64,000 nucleotides of DNA from JAICJR01 sp036494715 (GCA_036494715.1 DASXNY010000076.1:3150-67149); one strand, 5' to 3'; counted from the first letter of the stretch, positions 1 to 8,150 are shown. Program-made: numbers and translations. Notes: generated by a model not told the origin, from the sequence alone.

Positions 1-383
1 ATCAGCTCGATCAGGTGGCCCTCCGGGTCGTGCACGAAGGCCATGCGCACCCCCGGCTCGGGCGACTGGCGCGGGTCCCACACCGGTCCCGCGCCAACCT
101 CGAGCAGCCGCGCATACACCGCCTCGAGGTCGGTGACCTCGAGCGCGAAGTGGCCGTAGCCGCGCGTGAGCAGCGCGTCGTTGGGCTGCGCGTGTTTGAG
201 CCCGTCTACCGAGCCCTCGCGCTCGAACAGCTCTACGCGGTAGCCCTCGGGGCTACGCATCATCGAGCCGCGCACGCCCTGGAACTCGAAGTCGAACTCG
301 CTCTCGAGGCCGAACGCGCGCCCGTACCACGCCTTCTGGGAGGCGAGGTCGGCGACCGACAGACCGACGTGATGAAGAGGCAT
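1..383 (-). CDS. VOC (glyoxalase/dioxygenase fold) protein, 3' end cut by window
   Basis: Reading the minus strand from ATG at 383 gives an open frame to the window edge starting MPLHHVGLSVADLASQKAWY, the usual opening of one-domain VOC proteins (beta-strand, helix, metal-site His near the N-terminus). A second VOC-like half follows with GYGHFALEVTDLEAVYARLL and ends near FVHDPEGHLIEL, where the Glu typical of the third metal ligand sits. About 127 residues are visible, almost a complete protein. It is divergent from the FAD oxidase at 428 across a 44-base gap containing a direct repeat. VOC proteins catalyse isomerisation, extradiol cleavage or glutathione/thiol chemistry; the sequence does not say which. 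The same fold recurs at 15007 and 56172. Confidence 0.85.
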   Translation of the reverse strand, partial: MPLHHVGLSVADLASQKAWYGRAFGLESEFDFEFQGVRGSMMRSPEGYRVELFEREGSVDGLKHAQPNDALLTRGYGHFALEVTDLEAVYARLLEVGAGPVWDPRQSPEPGVRMAFVHDPEGHLIEL

Positions 384-386
384 GTC

Positions 387-415
387 TGGATAGAGTAACC
401 AGAATTGGATAGAGT
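387..415. promoter_or_regulatory. Direct repeat TGGATAGAGT x2 in divergent promoter
   Basis: The ten bases TGGATAGAGT occur exactly at 387-396 and 406-415, a 19-base period (about two helical turns), in the 44-base gap between divergent genes starting at 383 and 428. The second copy contains TAGAGT, which could serve as a -10 element and would put transcription start only a few bases before ATG 428. It could be a regulator site, a pair of -10 elements, or both. Confidence 0.5.
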
Positions 416-427
416 CTGCTCGCGGGT

Positions 428-1771
428 ATGGAGATCCAAGGCAACGTCTTCTGGCAGGGCGACGACGGCTACGAGCAGGCCAGGCAGGATGCCGTCTGGA
501 ATGCTCGCAAGCCGCAGCGCTTCCCCGAGGTGATCGTCCAGGCGGTGAGCGAGGACGACGTCGTGGCCGCCGTTCGGCTCGCGCGCGAGCGCGGGCTCAG
601 GGTAAAGGCGCGCTCCGGCGGGCACAGCTGGTCGGCCTCGAGCGTGCGCGAGGGCGCGCTGCTGATCGACCTCTCGCGCCTCACCGGCATCAGCTTCGAT
701 CCTGACACGGGCATCGCAGCGGTGCAGCCCGGCGGCCGCGGGCGCGAGCTCAACTCCACGCTCGCCGAGCACGGCCTCTTCTTCCCCACCGGCCACTGCC
801 CGACCGTCGGCGTCGGCGGCTACCTGCTGCAGGGCGGCTGGGGCTGGAACTCGCGGGCCCTCGGGCCGGCCTGCGTGAGCGTCGTCGGCGTCGACGTCGT
901 GACGGCGCAGGGCGAGCTGATCCACGCCGACGAGACCCAGAACAACGACTTCCTCTGGGCCGCGCGTGGCGCCGGGCCCGGGTACTTCGGCGTGATCACC
1001 CGCTTCCACCTGCGCGCGCACCCGCGCGCGAAGTCGATGCTCGCGAGCTACTACGTCTACCCGCTCGAATTGATGGACGAGGTGCTGCGCTGGTCGCTCG
1101 AGATCGCCGACGAGATGGCGCCCGAGCTCGAGTCGGCAATCCTCGGCTCGAACCCGCGTAACCCGGACGGCTCGCTCGTGCCCGGCCCGACCGCGATCTC
1201 GATCAACGCGGTGGCCATGACGGACTCGGAGGAGGAGGCGCGCGACGCGCTCGCCATCCTCGAGACCTGCCCGGTGCTCGACCGCGCGCGGGTGCGCGAG
1301 ACGGCGTTCCCGGTGACGCTCGACGAGCTCTACGACGGCGCGAACTCGACCGAGCCCGAGGGCTTCCGCTGGGCCGTCGACAACATGTGGAGCGACGCGA
1401 GCCCGGACGAGCTCTTGCCGGCGGTGCGCGAGCTATTCGAGACCGTGCCCACGGAGGTCTCCCATATCTTCTGGTACCCGTGGCGCGAGCAGCCGATCGA
1501 GAACGCGGCGCTGTCGGTGTGGGGCAAGCTCTACATCGCGGCCTTCGCCGGCTGGACCGATCCGAGCGAGGATGAGCGCCACGTGAGGTGGTCGACCGAG
1601 CAGATCCGCCGGCTCGAGCCCTTCTCGAAGGGCATCCAGCTCGCCGACGAGAACCTCGTGAACCGGAACGCGCGCTACCTCGCGCCGGAGAACGAGCTGC
1701 GGCTCGAGCGCCTGCGCGCCGAGCACGACCCGGACGGGCTCTTCCACAGCTACCTCACGACGGCGGGCTAG
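428..1771 (+). CDS. BBE-type FAD-dependent oxidase, predicted bicovalent flavin
   Basis: A 447-residue protein of the berberine-bridge-enzyme / PCMH FAD oxidase family: N-terminal FAD-binding domain (about 30-200), substrate domain, then a C-terminal BBE segment with the NRNARYL...DPDGLF pattern. RSGGHSWS at 63-70 carries the flavinylated His66, and GHCPTVGVGG at 122-131 carries Cys124 at the place that gives the second, 6-S-cysteinyl link in gluco-oligosaccharide oxidase-like enzymes. Such enzymes oxidise alcohols, sugars or alkaloid-like substrates and pass electrons to O2. No signal peptide is seen, so it is probably cytoplasmic. It is followed after 8 bases by an SDR-like gene. Compare the paralogue at 19221, which lacks both anchors. 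Confidence 0.9.
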   Translation: MEIQGNVFWQGDDGYEQARQDAVWNARKPQRFPEVIVQAVSEDDVVAAVRLARERGLRVKARSGGHSWSASSVREGALLIDLSRLTGISFDPDTGIAAVQPGGRGRELNSTLAEHGLFFPTGHCPTVGVGGYLLQGGWGWNSRALGPACVSVVGVDVVTAQGELIHADETQNNDFLWAARGAGPGYFGVITRFHLRAHPRAKSMLASYYVYPLELMDEVLRWSLEIADEMAPELESAILGSNPRNPDGSLVPGPTAISINAVAMTDSEEEARDALAILETCPVLDRARVRETAFPVTLDELYDGANSTEPEGFRWAVDNMWSDASPDELLPAVRELFETVPTEVSHIFWYPWREQPIENAALSVWGKLYIAAFAGWTDPSEDERHVRWSTEQIRRLEPFSKGIQLADENLVNRNARYLAPENELRLERLRAEHDPDGLFHSYLTTAG

Positions 1772-1779
1772 GGGAGACC

Positions 1780-2511
1780 GTGCCCGCGGCCGTCGTACTC
1801 GGAGCTCGGCACCTCGGAGGCGCGATCATCGAGCGACTCGTGGCCGATGGCTGGTCCGTGGCCTCGGTGGTGCAGAGCGACGACACGATGGCGGCCATTC
1901 GCGAGCGCGGCGCGAAGGCGCTGCGGGCCAACGCGCTCGAGCCGGGGGAACTCGCGGCCGCACTTGCACACGCCCGTGAGAAGCTGGGCGGACTCGACCT
2001 GATCGTCAACTCGATCAGCGTCGTCAAGCCGCGGCCGGGCGACCGCCACCACGGCGGCGGCCCGATCGCCGAGGCGACGCTCGAGGACTACCGGCATTGG
2101 GGCCCGCCGATCAGTGAGCTCGGGTTCGTGTTCCTGTCCGAGGGGGCCCGGGCGCTGCGCGCGGGCGGCACGGGCGGGCTGATGATCCAGACCACCAACG
2201 TCGCCTCGCGCGTGCCGAGCGCGGGCCAGGGCATCTGGGCCTCGGGCCATCACGGGCTGCGGGCGCTCGTCGGAGCGGCCGCCCAAGAGCTGCGCGAGGA
2301 GGGCATCCGGGTCTGCCTCCTGCGGATCGACGGGCCGATCGCGTCGGCCAAGAACGAGCAGCGGCTGAAGGACGAGGGCGTACCGCCTGAGGCGACGGTC
2401 GCGCAGCCGCAAATCGCCGACGCGGTGGCCTATCTCGCCGGCCAGGGCCCGCGCGCGCTCACCTACGAGCTCGTGGTGACGGCGGCCGGCAGGCCGCCGA
2501 CCATCACCTGA
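1780..2511 (+). CDS. SDR-fold protein lacking the catalytic Tyr/Lys
   Basis: The GTG at 1780 is chosen because GGGGAGA lies just upstream (1771-1777), directly after the oxidase stop, and the protein then begins at the Rossmann strand (PAAVVLGARHLGGAIIERL). The 243 residues follow the short-chain dehydrogenase plan: a GARHLGG nucleotide loop, NSISVV in place of NNAG, and a TTNVASR strand. Where classical SDRs have YxxxK, this protein has WASGHHGL, so both catalytic residues are missing. It may bind NAD(P) or a ligand without doing standard SDR chemistry, or use other residues. It is probably cotranscribed with the oxidase at 428. The same frame is open further upstream inside the oxidase gene, but that part reads as non-native. 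Confidence 0.75.
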   Translation: MPAAVVLGARHLGGAIIERLVADGWSVASVVQSDDTMAAIRERGAKALRANALEPGELAAALAHAREKLGGLDLIVNSISVVKPRPGDRHHGGGPIAEATLEDYRHWGPPISELGFVFLSEGARALRAGGTGGLMIQTTNVASRVPSAGQGIWASGHHGLRALVGAAAQELREEGIRVCLLRIDGPIASAKNEQRLKDEGVPPEATVAQPQIADAVAYLAGQGPRALTYELVVTAAGRPPTIT

Positions 2512-2547
2512 GCGGAGTCTCGAGAAGTGCCGACAAAACTGTCAAAC

Positions 2548-2561
2548 GTATACAGATTCGC
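2548..2561. promoter_or_regulatory. Putative GntR operator copy 1 with adjacent -10
   Basis: GTATACAGATTCGC upstream of the GntR gene contains the GTNNAC core typical of FCD-type GntR sites. Its reverse complement resembles GCAAATCTGTGTAGA at 3410-3424 and, more weakly, CCAAAGTGTGTATAG at 8151-8165, all upstream of genes of the same cluster. TATACT at 2573-2578 could be the -10 box, giving a leader of only about 8 bases before ATG 2593. Confidence 0.45.
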
Positions 2562-2592
2562 GTCTAGGTGCTTATACTCCGCTTAACAATCG

Positions 2593-3318
2593 ATGACCGA
2601 CGGGACCACAACACGCGACGGCCAGAACGTCGCACTCGTCCACGAGAAGCTGCGTGACGCGATCCTCGCGGGCGACATCCCGCCCGGCGAGGCGACCTCG
2701 CAGATCGTGCTGGCGCGCGAGCTCGGAGTAGGCCGCACGCCGCTCCGCGAGGCGCTGCGGATGCTCCAGAACGAGGGCCTCGTCGTGTCGCAACCCAACC
2801 GCCGCGTGCGTATCGCCGAGCTCTCCCTCACCGACATGGAGGAGCTGTACGTGATGCGGATCTCGCTCGAGGCGGTGGCCGCCCGCATCACGGTGCCGAT
2901 GCTCACGCAGGAGGACCACGCCGAGCTCGAGGGCCTGATGGCACAGATGGACCACCTGGCCGAGACGTCCTCCCCGCAGCTGAGCGCGGCGCACGCCGCC
3001 TTCCATGCCCGCTTCACGGCCGGGGCCGGCGAGCGGCCCGCGGTCCTGATCGGCCAGCTCTTCGACCACGCCGAGCGCTACCGCCGTGCCTACGGCCTGA
3101 GTGTGCCCGGCCACTGGGAGAAGCGCCGGGCGGAGCACCGCAAGATCCTCGACATGGCCAAAGCCGGCGACCAAGACGGCACCGCCGAGGCCCTCGTGAA
3201 GCACTACCTGCGCACAGCAAAGATCGTGGCCAACGAGCTCGACCCAGAGCACAACTTCGAACGCCTGCGCATCACCGTCGCGACAGTGGCGCCGGGAGCG
3301 CTGTCGGAGCTCGACTGA
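2593..3318 (+). CDS. GntR-family transcriptional regulator, FCD type
   Basis: A 241-residue regulator: an N-terminal winged helix-turn-helix (about 14-78; LARELGVGRTPLREALRML is the recognition region) and a helical FCD effector domain (about 85-220) with the LYVMRISLEAVAAR opening typical of FadR-like proteins. FCD domains bind small carboxylates or hydroxy acids, often with a metal. Its position just before the ABC ATPase genes and after the oxidase/SDR pair suggests that it senses the imported compound or an intermediate and controls both sides. Candidate operators lie at 2548, 3410 and 8151. There is no Shine-Dalgarno sequence in the very short leader. Confidence 0.92.
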   Translation: MTDGTTTRDGQNVALVHEKLRDAILAGDIPPGEATSQIVLARELGVGRTPLREALRMLQNEGLVVSQPNRRVRIAELSLTDMEELYVMRISLEAVAARITVPMLTQEDHAELEGLMAQMDHLAETSSPQLSAAHAAFHARFTAGAGERPAVLIGQLFDHAERYRRAYGLSVPGHWEKRRAEHRKILDMAKAGDQDGTAEALVKHYLRTAKIVANELDPEHNFERLRITVATVAPGALSELD

Positions 3319-3327
3319 CGTCGAGCG

Positions 3328-3391
3328 GTCGACAGTCCACGGTCCACGGTCCACAGACCTGCACTTCTGCACCTCTGCAGTTCCGCACTTC
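3328..3391. repeat. Composite tandem repeat: 7-mers then 8-mers
   Basis: Directly after the GntR gene come four 7-base units (GTCGACA, GTCCACG, GTCCACG, GTCCACA; 3328-3355), then after GACC four 8-base units (TGCACTTC, TGCACCTC, TGCAGTTC, CGCACTTC; 3360-3391). Both unit types recur around 37907 and 38422. The units are degenerate and too short for CRISPR. Confidence 0.85.
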
Positions 3392-3409
3392 CGAAAGTGA
3401 GTCCAGTTT

Positions 3410-3426
3410 GCAAATCTGTGTAGACT
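3410..3426. promoter_or_regulatory. Putative GntR operator copy 2 and leaderless promoter
   Basis: GCAAATCTGTGTAGA (3410-3424) matches the inverted 2550-2561 site at 10 of 12 positions. TAGACT at 3421-3426 is a plausible extended -10 element (TGTG before it). A start 7 bases downstream would fall on GTG 3433, so the ABC ATPase message may be leaderless; no ribosome-binding site is present. Confidence 0.45.
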
Positions 3427-3432
3427 TTCCAC

Positions 3433-4191
3433 GTGCCCACGCCCCTGCTCGACGTCTCCGGCCTGCGTGTCCAGTACGGCGGGGTCGTCGCCGTTGACGA
3501 CGCGAGCTTTGAGATACCGCAGGGCGCGATCGTCGGGCTGATCGGGCCCAACGGCGCCGGCAAGACGACCCTGATCGACGCCCTCACCGGCTACCACCGG
3601 CCCACCAGGGGGCGCGTGCGCTTCGGCGACACGGAGGTCACCGGGAAGCGGCCGCATGTACTCGCGCGCGCGGGACTCACGCGCACGTTCCAGTCGGTCG
3701 AGCTGTTCGACGACCTGACCGTCGAGGAGAACCTGCTCGTCGCCGCCGAGCGGCCGAGCATGGTCACCGCGCTCGCGCAGATCCTGCTGCCGGGCCGCAT
3801 GCCGGGGCGAGAGGCGGTGGACTGGGCGCTCGAGGTCACCGAGCTGCACGAGATCGCGCAGCGCTACCCCACCGAGCTCTCGCACGGGCAGCGCAAGCTG
3901 GTCGGCGTCGCCCGCGCGCTGGCCTGCCGGCCGGAGCTGCTGCTGCTCGACGAGCCGGCGGCGGGGCTCGACACCGACGAGACCGCCGAGCTCGGCAAGC
4001 GCCTGCGCCAGGTCTGCGACCACGGCGTGACGATGCTCCTGATCGACCACGACATGGGACTCGTACTCGAGGTGTGTGAGCTCGTGTACGTCCTCGACTT
4101 CGGCAAGCTGATCGCCCACGGCACGCCGCGCGAGATCCGCTCGACCCAGGCCGTCGTGGACGCCTACCTGGGCGCCACCGCGGGGGGCTGA
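3433..4191 (+). CDS. livG: Branched-chain-type ABC importer ATPase LivG
   Basis: A 252-residue ATPase of the LivG/BraG branch of HAAT importers: Walker A GPNGAGKTT (38-46), signature LSHGQRKL, Walker B LLLLDEPAAGLD and switch His in LLIDHDMGLVLEVCE. It energises the membrane permease encoded at 9618. The GTG start is supported by the LLDVSGLRVQYGG opening; there is no Shine-Dalgarno box and the promoter appears to abut the start. Its stop overlaps the next ATG by one base (TGATG). Although the family is named for leucine transport, island-encoded members often import aromatic or amide-type carboxylates, so substrate is not implied. Confidence 0.93.
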   Translation: MPTPLLDVSGLRVQYGGVVAVDDASFEIPQGAIVGLIGPNGAGKTTLIDALTGYHRPTRGRVRFGDTEVTGKRPHVLARAGLTRTFQSVELFDDLTVEENLLVAAERPSMVTALAQILLPGRMPGREAVDWALEVTELHEIAQRYPTELSHGQRKLVGVARALACRPELLLLDEPAAGLDTDETAELGKRLRQVCDHGVTMLLIDHDMGLVLEVCELVYVLDFGKLIAHGTPREIRSTQAVVDAYLGATAGG

Positions 4192-4964
4192 TGGAGGGCA
4201 CGCCCGCAGCCACCGTTCCGCTGCTGAAGGTCGACAAGCTCGCGGCCGGGTACCTCGGCATCCCGGCAGTGCGCGACCTCTCGCTCACGGTCGCGCCCGG
4301 CGAGCTGGTGGCGCTGCTCGGGCCGAACGGCGCCGGCAAGACCACGACGCTGTCGACGATCGCCGGCCTGCTCGAGCCGATCTCGGGCTCGATCGCGTTC
4401 GCGGAGCGCGAGATCGGCGGCGAGGCGGCACATCGTCTGGCCCGCGACAGCATCTCGCTCGTGCCGGAGGACCGGGCGCTCTTCTTCGGGCTGACGGTGC
4501 GCGAGAACCTGCGCCTTGCGCGCCGCGGCGAGAGCATGTCCGAGGGCGAGCTGATCGAGATCCTGCCCGAGCTCGAGAAGTGCCTCGGGCGCAAGGCGGG
4601 CGTGTTGTCGGGCGGCGAGCAGCAGATGCTGTCGCTCGGGCGCGCGCTGATCTCGCGGCCGCGGCTCTTGCTCGTGGACGAGATGAGCCTGGGTCTCGCG
4701 CCGGTAATCGTGGAGCGCCTGATGCCGGTGCTGCGCCGCATCGCCGAGGAGCTCGGCAGCGGCGTGCTGTTCGTGGAGCAGCACATCCCGCTCGCGCTCG
4801 AGCTGGCCGACCGCGTGTACGTCCTGAACCACGGGCGGCTGGTGCTCGAGGGCCCGGCTGCCGACCTGCGCGGCCGGCGCGACCTGCTCGAGGCGAGCTA
4901 CCTGGGCGACATGGATGAGCGCCTCGAAGAGGCGCGCGGCAGCACGAACGGCAACGGCGCTTGA
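4191..4964 (+). CDS. livF: Branched-chain-type ABC importer ATPase LivF
   Basis: The 257-residue partner ATPase of LivG. Walker A GPNGAGKTT is at 44-52, the signature is LSGGEQQMLSLGRAL, and Walker B is LLVDEMSLGLAP, where Met-Ser in place of Pro-Ser is normal for LivF. It starts inside the stop of livG, and its own stop is overlapped by the TTG of the next gene, so the three are tightly translationally coupled. The C-terminal tail past 235 is charged and low-complexity (EEARGSTNGNGA). Confidence 0.93.
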   Translation: MEGTPAATVPLLKVDKLAAGYLGIPAVRDLSLTVAPGELVALLGPNGAGKTTTLSTIAGLLEPISGSIAFAEREIGGEAAHRLARDSISLVPEDRALFFGLTVRENLRLARRGESMSEGELIEILPELEKCLGRKAGVLSGGEQQMLSLGRALISRPRLLLVDEMSLGLAPVIVERLMPVLRRIAEELGSGVLFVEQHIPLALELADRVYVLNHGRLVLEGPAADLRGRRDLLEASYLGDMDERLEEARGSTNGNGA

Positions 4965-6166
4965 GCGCCGCTGCGCTGTCGGACCGAGTCCACGAGCCCG
5001 TCTCGACGGGTGAGCTCGAGCGGCGCTGGTCGGCGCTGCGGTCCGCGATGGAGCGCGAGGGGATCGACGCGCTCGTGATGCACACGAGCACGGACTGCCT
5101 CGGCGGCTACGCGAAGTACGTGAGCGACACCTCCACCGCGGACGGCTACCCGCTGTCGGTGGTCTTCCCGCGCGACGCCGCGATGACGCTCGTGACCCAC
5201 GGGCCGCACGGCGCCGAGCGCACCCTGGGACCCGACGGCGATGGCCTGCTGCGGGGGGTGCGCGCGGTGCGCAGCACCTGGAGCTTCTCCTCGGCCCATT
5301 ACTGCCGCCACTACGACGCGGAGGCGATCGTCAAGGCGCTCGAGCCCTACGCGCGCGGGGCGGTCGGGCTGGTGGGCACGACGCAGATGCCGCACCCGCT
5401 CGTCGAGCACCTGAGGCGCGAGCTGCCGCGCGCAGAGTTCAGCGAGGCCTCCGACCTCGTCGACCGCGTGAAGGCGATCAAGTCCGACGAGGAGAAGGAC
5501 GGCATCCGGCGCGCCGCCGCGCTGCAGACCGCCGCCTTCGAGGCGGCGCTCGCCGCGATCGAGCCGGGGCGGCGCGAGTGGGACGTGGTTGTGGCGGCCG
5601 AGACCAAGAGCCGCGAGCTCGGCAGTGAGTACGGCGTCCTGATGATCGGCTCCGCACCGCCGGGCGAGCCCGCGCTGCCCAACGTCCCGCGTCACCAGAA
5701 CCGCACGATCCAGGCCGGCGACCGCCTGACGCTGCTGGTGGAGAGCGCCGGCCCCGGGGGGCTCTTCACCGAGCTCGGGCGCATGCTGGTGGTGGGCAAG
5801 GCGACGGACGCGATGCACGAGGAGTTCGAGTTCGCACTCGGCGCGCAGCGCTTCTGCCGCGAGCTGCTCGTGCCGGGCGCCTCGAGCGCCGAGGTCTTCG
5901 ACTCCTACAACGCCTACCTGCGCGAGCACGGCCGCGACGAGGAACGGCGCCTCCACTGTCACGGCCAGGGCTACGACATCGTCGAGCGGCCGCTCGTGCG
6001 CTCGGACGAGTCGATGGCGCTCGCCGAGCACATGAACATCGCCTGCCACCCGATGTATGTCCGCGACGGCGTCATGTACTGGGTCTGCGACGGCTTTCTG
6101 ATCGGTCCGGACGGTGCCTCCGAGCCGTTGCACGACGTCCCCCAGAAGATCTTCGAGCTCGCCTAG
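4961..6166 (+). CDS. M24 pita-bread-fold protein with altered metal ligands
   Basis: A 401-residue protein with the creatinase/aminopeptidase P layout: an N-terminal creatinase-like domain (about 15-165) and a C-terminal pita-bread domain (170-395) with the RVKAIKSDEEKDGIRRAA entry helix. In true M24 metallopeptidases two Asp residues follow the GD-x-V strand; here that stretch reads RLTLLVESAGPGGLFTELGR, with Glu at or near those places. The HGQGYDIVERP loop replaces GHGIGL-HE-P. This resembles the metal-independent branch (creatinase, or C-N/C-S lyases) rather than a peptidase. Start is TTG 4961, overlapping the livF stop as TTGA; ATG 5047 is a poorer alternative because it removes the first strand. 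Its position between transport genes suggests it acts on the imported molecule. Confidence 0.8.
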   Translation: MSAAALSDRVHEPVSTGELERRWSALRSAMEREGIDALVMHTSTDCLGGYAKYVSDTSTADGYPLSVVFPRDAAMTLVTHGPHGAERTLGPDGDGLLRGVRAVRSTWSFSSAHYCRHYDAEAIVKALEPYARGAVGLVGTTQMPHPLVEHLRRELPRAEFSEASDLVDRVKAIKSDEEKDGIRRAAALQTAAFEAALAAIEPGRREWDVVVAAETKSRELGSEYGVLMIGSAPPGEPALPNVPRHQNRTIQAGDRLTLLVESAGPGGLFTELGRMLVVGKATDAMHEEFEFALGAQRFCRELLVPGASSAEVFDSYNAYLREHGRDEERRLHCHGQGYDIVERPLVRSDESMALAEHMNIACHPMYVRDGVMYWVCDGFLIGPDGASEPLHDVPQKIFELA

Positions 6167-6170
6167 GCCG

Positions 6171-7064
6171 GTGCTCGCGCTGATCCCCTATCGCTTCGGC
6201 CTCGAGCTGCTCGGCGAGCTGCCGGAGGGCATCGAGGTGGAGGTCTGGGACGGCACGGGCGAGCCGCCCGCGGGCGCCGGACTGTGGGTGCCGCCGTGGG
6301 AGCCGCTCGACTACGCGAGCGCCTTCGCCACGCTGCCCGAGCTGCGCGTGGTGCAGCTCATGTCGGCGGGCTACGAGCACGTCGCGTCGAGCGTGCCGGC
6401 GGGCGTGACGCTCTGCAACGCGCGTGGCGTGCACGACGCCAACGTGGCCGAGTGGATCGTGGCCGCGATCCTCGCCATGCTGCGCGACATCCCCGCGCAC
6501 GTGCGCCGCCAGGACGCCCGCGCGCCGCTGCAGGAGGAGACCGACACGCTCGGCGGCAAGACCGTGCTCAGCCTCGGGCACGGCTCGATCGGCGAGGCCG
6601 TGGAGCGCCTGCTCGCGCCCTTCGACGTGGAGTTCGTGCGCGTGGCCAAGCACAAGCGCGACGGCGTGCATCCCGTGGACGAGCTGCCGGAGCTGCTGCC
6701 GCGCGCCGGCGTGCTCGTGATCCTCGCGCCGCTGAACGACGAGACGCGCGGCCTCGTGGACGCGGCGGCACTGGCGGCGCTGCCCGACGGCGCGCTCGTG
6801 GTGGCCGCCTCGCGCGGCGGCATCGTCGACCAGGACGCGCTGCTCGCCGAGCTGCGCGCCGGCCGCCTGCGCGCCGCGCTCGACGTCGCCGAGCCCGACC
6901 CGCTGCCGCCCGACCACCCGCTGCTCGGCGAGCCAGGCGTGCTCTACACGCCGCACGTGGCCGGCGCCACGCGGCAGACCCACCCCCGCGTGTTCGCCTT
7001 CGTCGGCGACCAGCTCCGCAGCCTCGGACGCGGCGAGCCCCTCTTGAACGTAGTCAGCACCTGA
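6171..7064 (+). CDS. NAD-dependent D-2-hydroxyacid dehydrogenase family
   Basis: GTG at 6171, 4 bases after the preceding stop, gives 297 residues beginning LALIPYRFGLELLGEL. The NAD loop is LSLGHGSIGEAVERLL, the catalytic Arg lies in VVAASRGGIVDQDALL, the Glu in ALDVAEPDPLP, and the His in LYTPHVAGATRQTHP. All elements of the family (D-lactate, phosphoglycerate, glyoxylate reductases) are present, so it should interconvert a 2-keto and a D-2-hydroxy acid. The first, catalytic domain is short. Upstream codons in frame overlap the M24 gene and are not native. It sits between the M24-like gene and the amidohydrolase, consistent with a pathway step. Confidence 0.88.
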   Translation: MLALIPYRFGLELLGELPEGIEVEVWDGTGEPPAGAGLWVPPWEPLDYASAFATLPELRVVQLMSAGYEHVASSVPAGVTLCNARGVHDANVAEWIVAAILAMLRDIPAHVRRQDARAPLQEETDTLGGKTVLSLGHGSIGEAVERLLAPFDVEFVRVAKHKRDGVHPVDELPELLPRAGVLVILAPLNDETRGLVDAAALAALPDGALVVAASRGGIVDQDALLAELRAGRLRAALDVAEPDPLPPDHPLLGEPGVLYTPHVAGATRQTHPRVFAFVGDQLRSLGRGEPLLNVVST

Positions 7065-7078
7065 AACGAAGGAGACAC

Positions 7079-8134
7079 GTGCGCATCGACACCGAGACCC
7101 ATTTCTGGCTCCCAGGCTTCCTCGACTACCTCGAGAGCCGCACCAGCGCGCCCTCGCTCGAGCGGCTGGACGGCGGCGCATTCCGGATGGACAGCAACGC
7201 CTCGCACACCTTCCTGGCGGTGATCCCGCCCCAGATCCAGGAGCTGCAGCTCGATCTCGGCGAGGGACGCATCCGCAAGATGGACGAGAACGGCGTGGAC
7301 GTGTCGCTGCTCTCGCTCACGATCCCGGGCACCGAGCAGCTCGAGGCGGACGAGTCGCTGGCGCAGGCCAAGGCCGCCAACGACGCGCTGGCCGAGGTGC
7401 TGCGCGCGCACCCCGACCGCTTCGTGGGCATGGCCAGCGTGGCGCCGCTCAAGCCGGAGGAGTCGGCCGAGGAGCTCGAGCGCTGCGTCGAGCTCGGCTT
7501 CAAGGCGGTGAACGTCCTCGGCCACGTCGGCCCGGACGAGCACCCCTACCTCGACCACCCGAAGTACCGGCCGCTGTTCGCGGCGGCGGAGCGGCTCGGG
7601 CTGCCGATCAACCTGCACCCGGCGCTCCCGCACGCGGGGATGATCAAGCCCTACCTCGGCTACGGCTGGGCGCTGCCCACCACCGGGCTCGGCTTCGGCG
7701 CCGAGACCGCGCTACACGCGGTGCGCCTGATCGTGTCCGGCCTGTTCGACGAGCACCCGGACCTGAAGATGACGCTCGGCCACTTCGGCGAGGCGCTCTC
7801 GTTCTGGACCTTCCGGCTCGACCTGGGCTTCAACTCGACGCGCATCGCGACCACCGAGCGCGAGCGCTGCGAGCACCCGCCGAGCCACTACCTGCGCAAC
7901 AACTTCTGGTTCAACAGCTCCGGCAACTTCCTCGACTCGGCGCTGATCAGCTGCCTGTTCGAGGTCGGCGCCGACCGGCTGATGTTCGCCAGTGACTACC
8001 CGTGGGAGCCGCTGGAGCAGGCCTGCGAGTGGATGGACCGAGCACCGCTGTCGCCGGGCGACCGGGAGAAGATCGAGTGGCGCAACGCGGCGGAGCTGTT
8101 CGGGCTGGAAGTCCAAGCAGGACTCAGCAGGTAA
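7079..8134 (+). CDS. Amidohydrolase-2 (ACMSD-like TIM barrel) enzyme
   Basis: GTG 7079 has a good ribosome site (GAAGGAG, 7069-7075) and yields 351 residues starting RIDTETHFWLPGFLDYL. The family usually opens D-x-H-x-H; here the pair is Glu and His (TETHFW). Later ligands are visible in INLHPALPHAG (His), LGHFGE (His) and FASDYPWEP (Asp), together with the NNFWFNSSG strand. Members are zinc decarboxylases or hydrolases of cyclic carboxylates (for example ACMSD, gamma-resorcylate decarboxylase). The same frame runs open through the previous gene, but that part is composition artefact. A second family member is cut by the right window edge (63193). Confidence 0.88.
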   Translation: MRIDTETHFWLPGFLDYLESRTSAPSLERLDGGAFRMDSNASHTFLAVIPPQIQELQLDLGEGRIRKMDENGVDVSLLSLTIPGTEQLEADESLAQAKAANDALAEVLRAHPDRFVGMASVAPLKPEESAEELERCVELGFKAVNVLGHVGPDEHPYLDHPKYRPLFAAAERLGLPINLHPALPHAGMIKPYLGYGWALPTTGLGFGAETALHAVRLIVSGLFDEHPDLKMTLGHFGEALSFWTFRLDLGFNSTRIATTERERCEHPPSHYLRNNFWFNSSGNFLDSALISCLFEVGADRLMFASDYPWEPLEQACEWMDRAPLSPGDREKIEWRNAAELFGLEVQAGLSR

Positions 8135-8150
8135 TTCTGCATGCATACCG

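Noticed and set aside
3360..3391. CRISPR-like array
   Set aside because: Units of 7-8 bases without spacers; no cas genes in the window.
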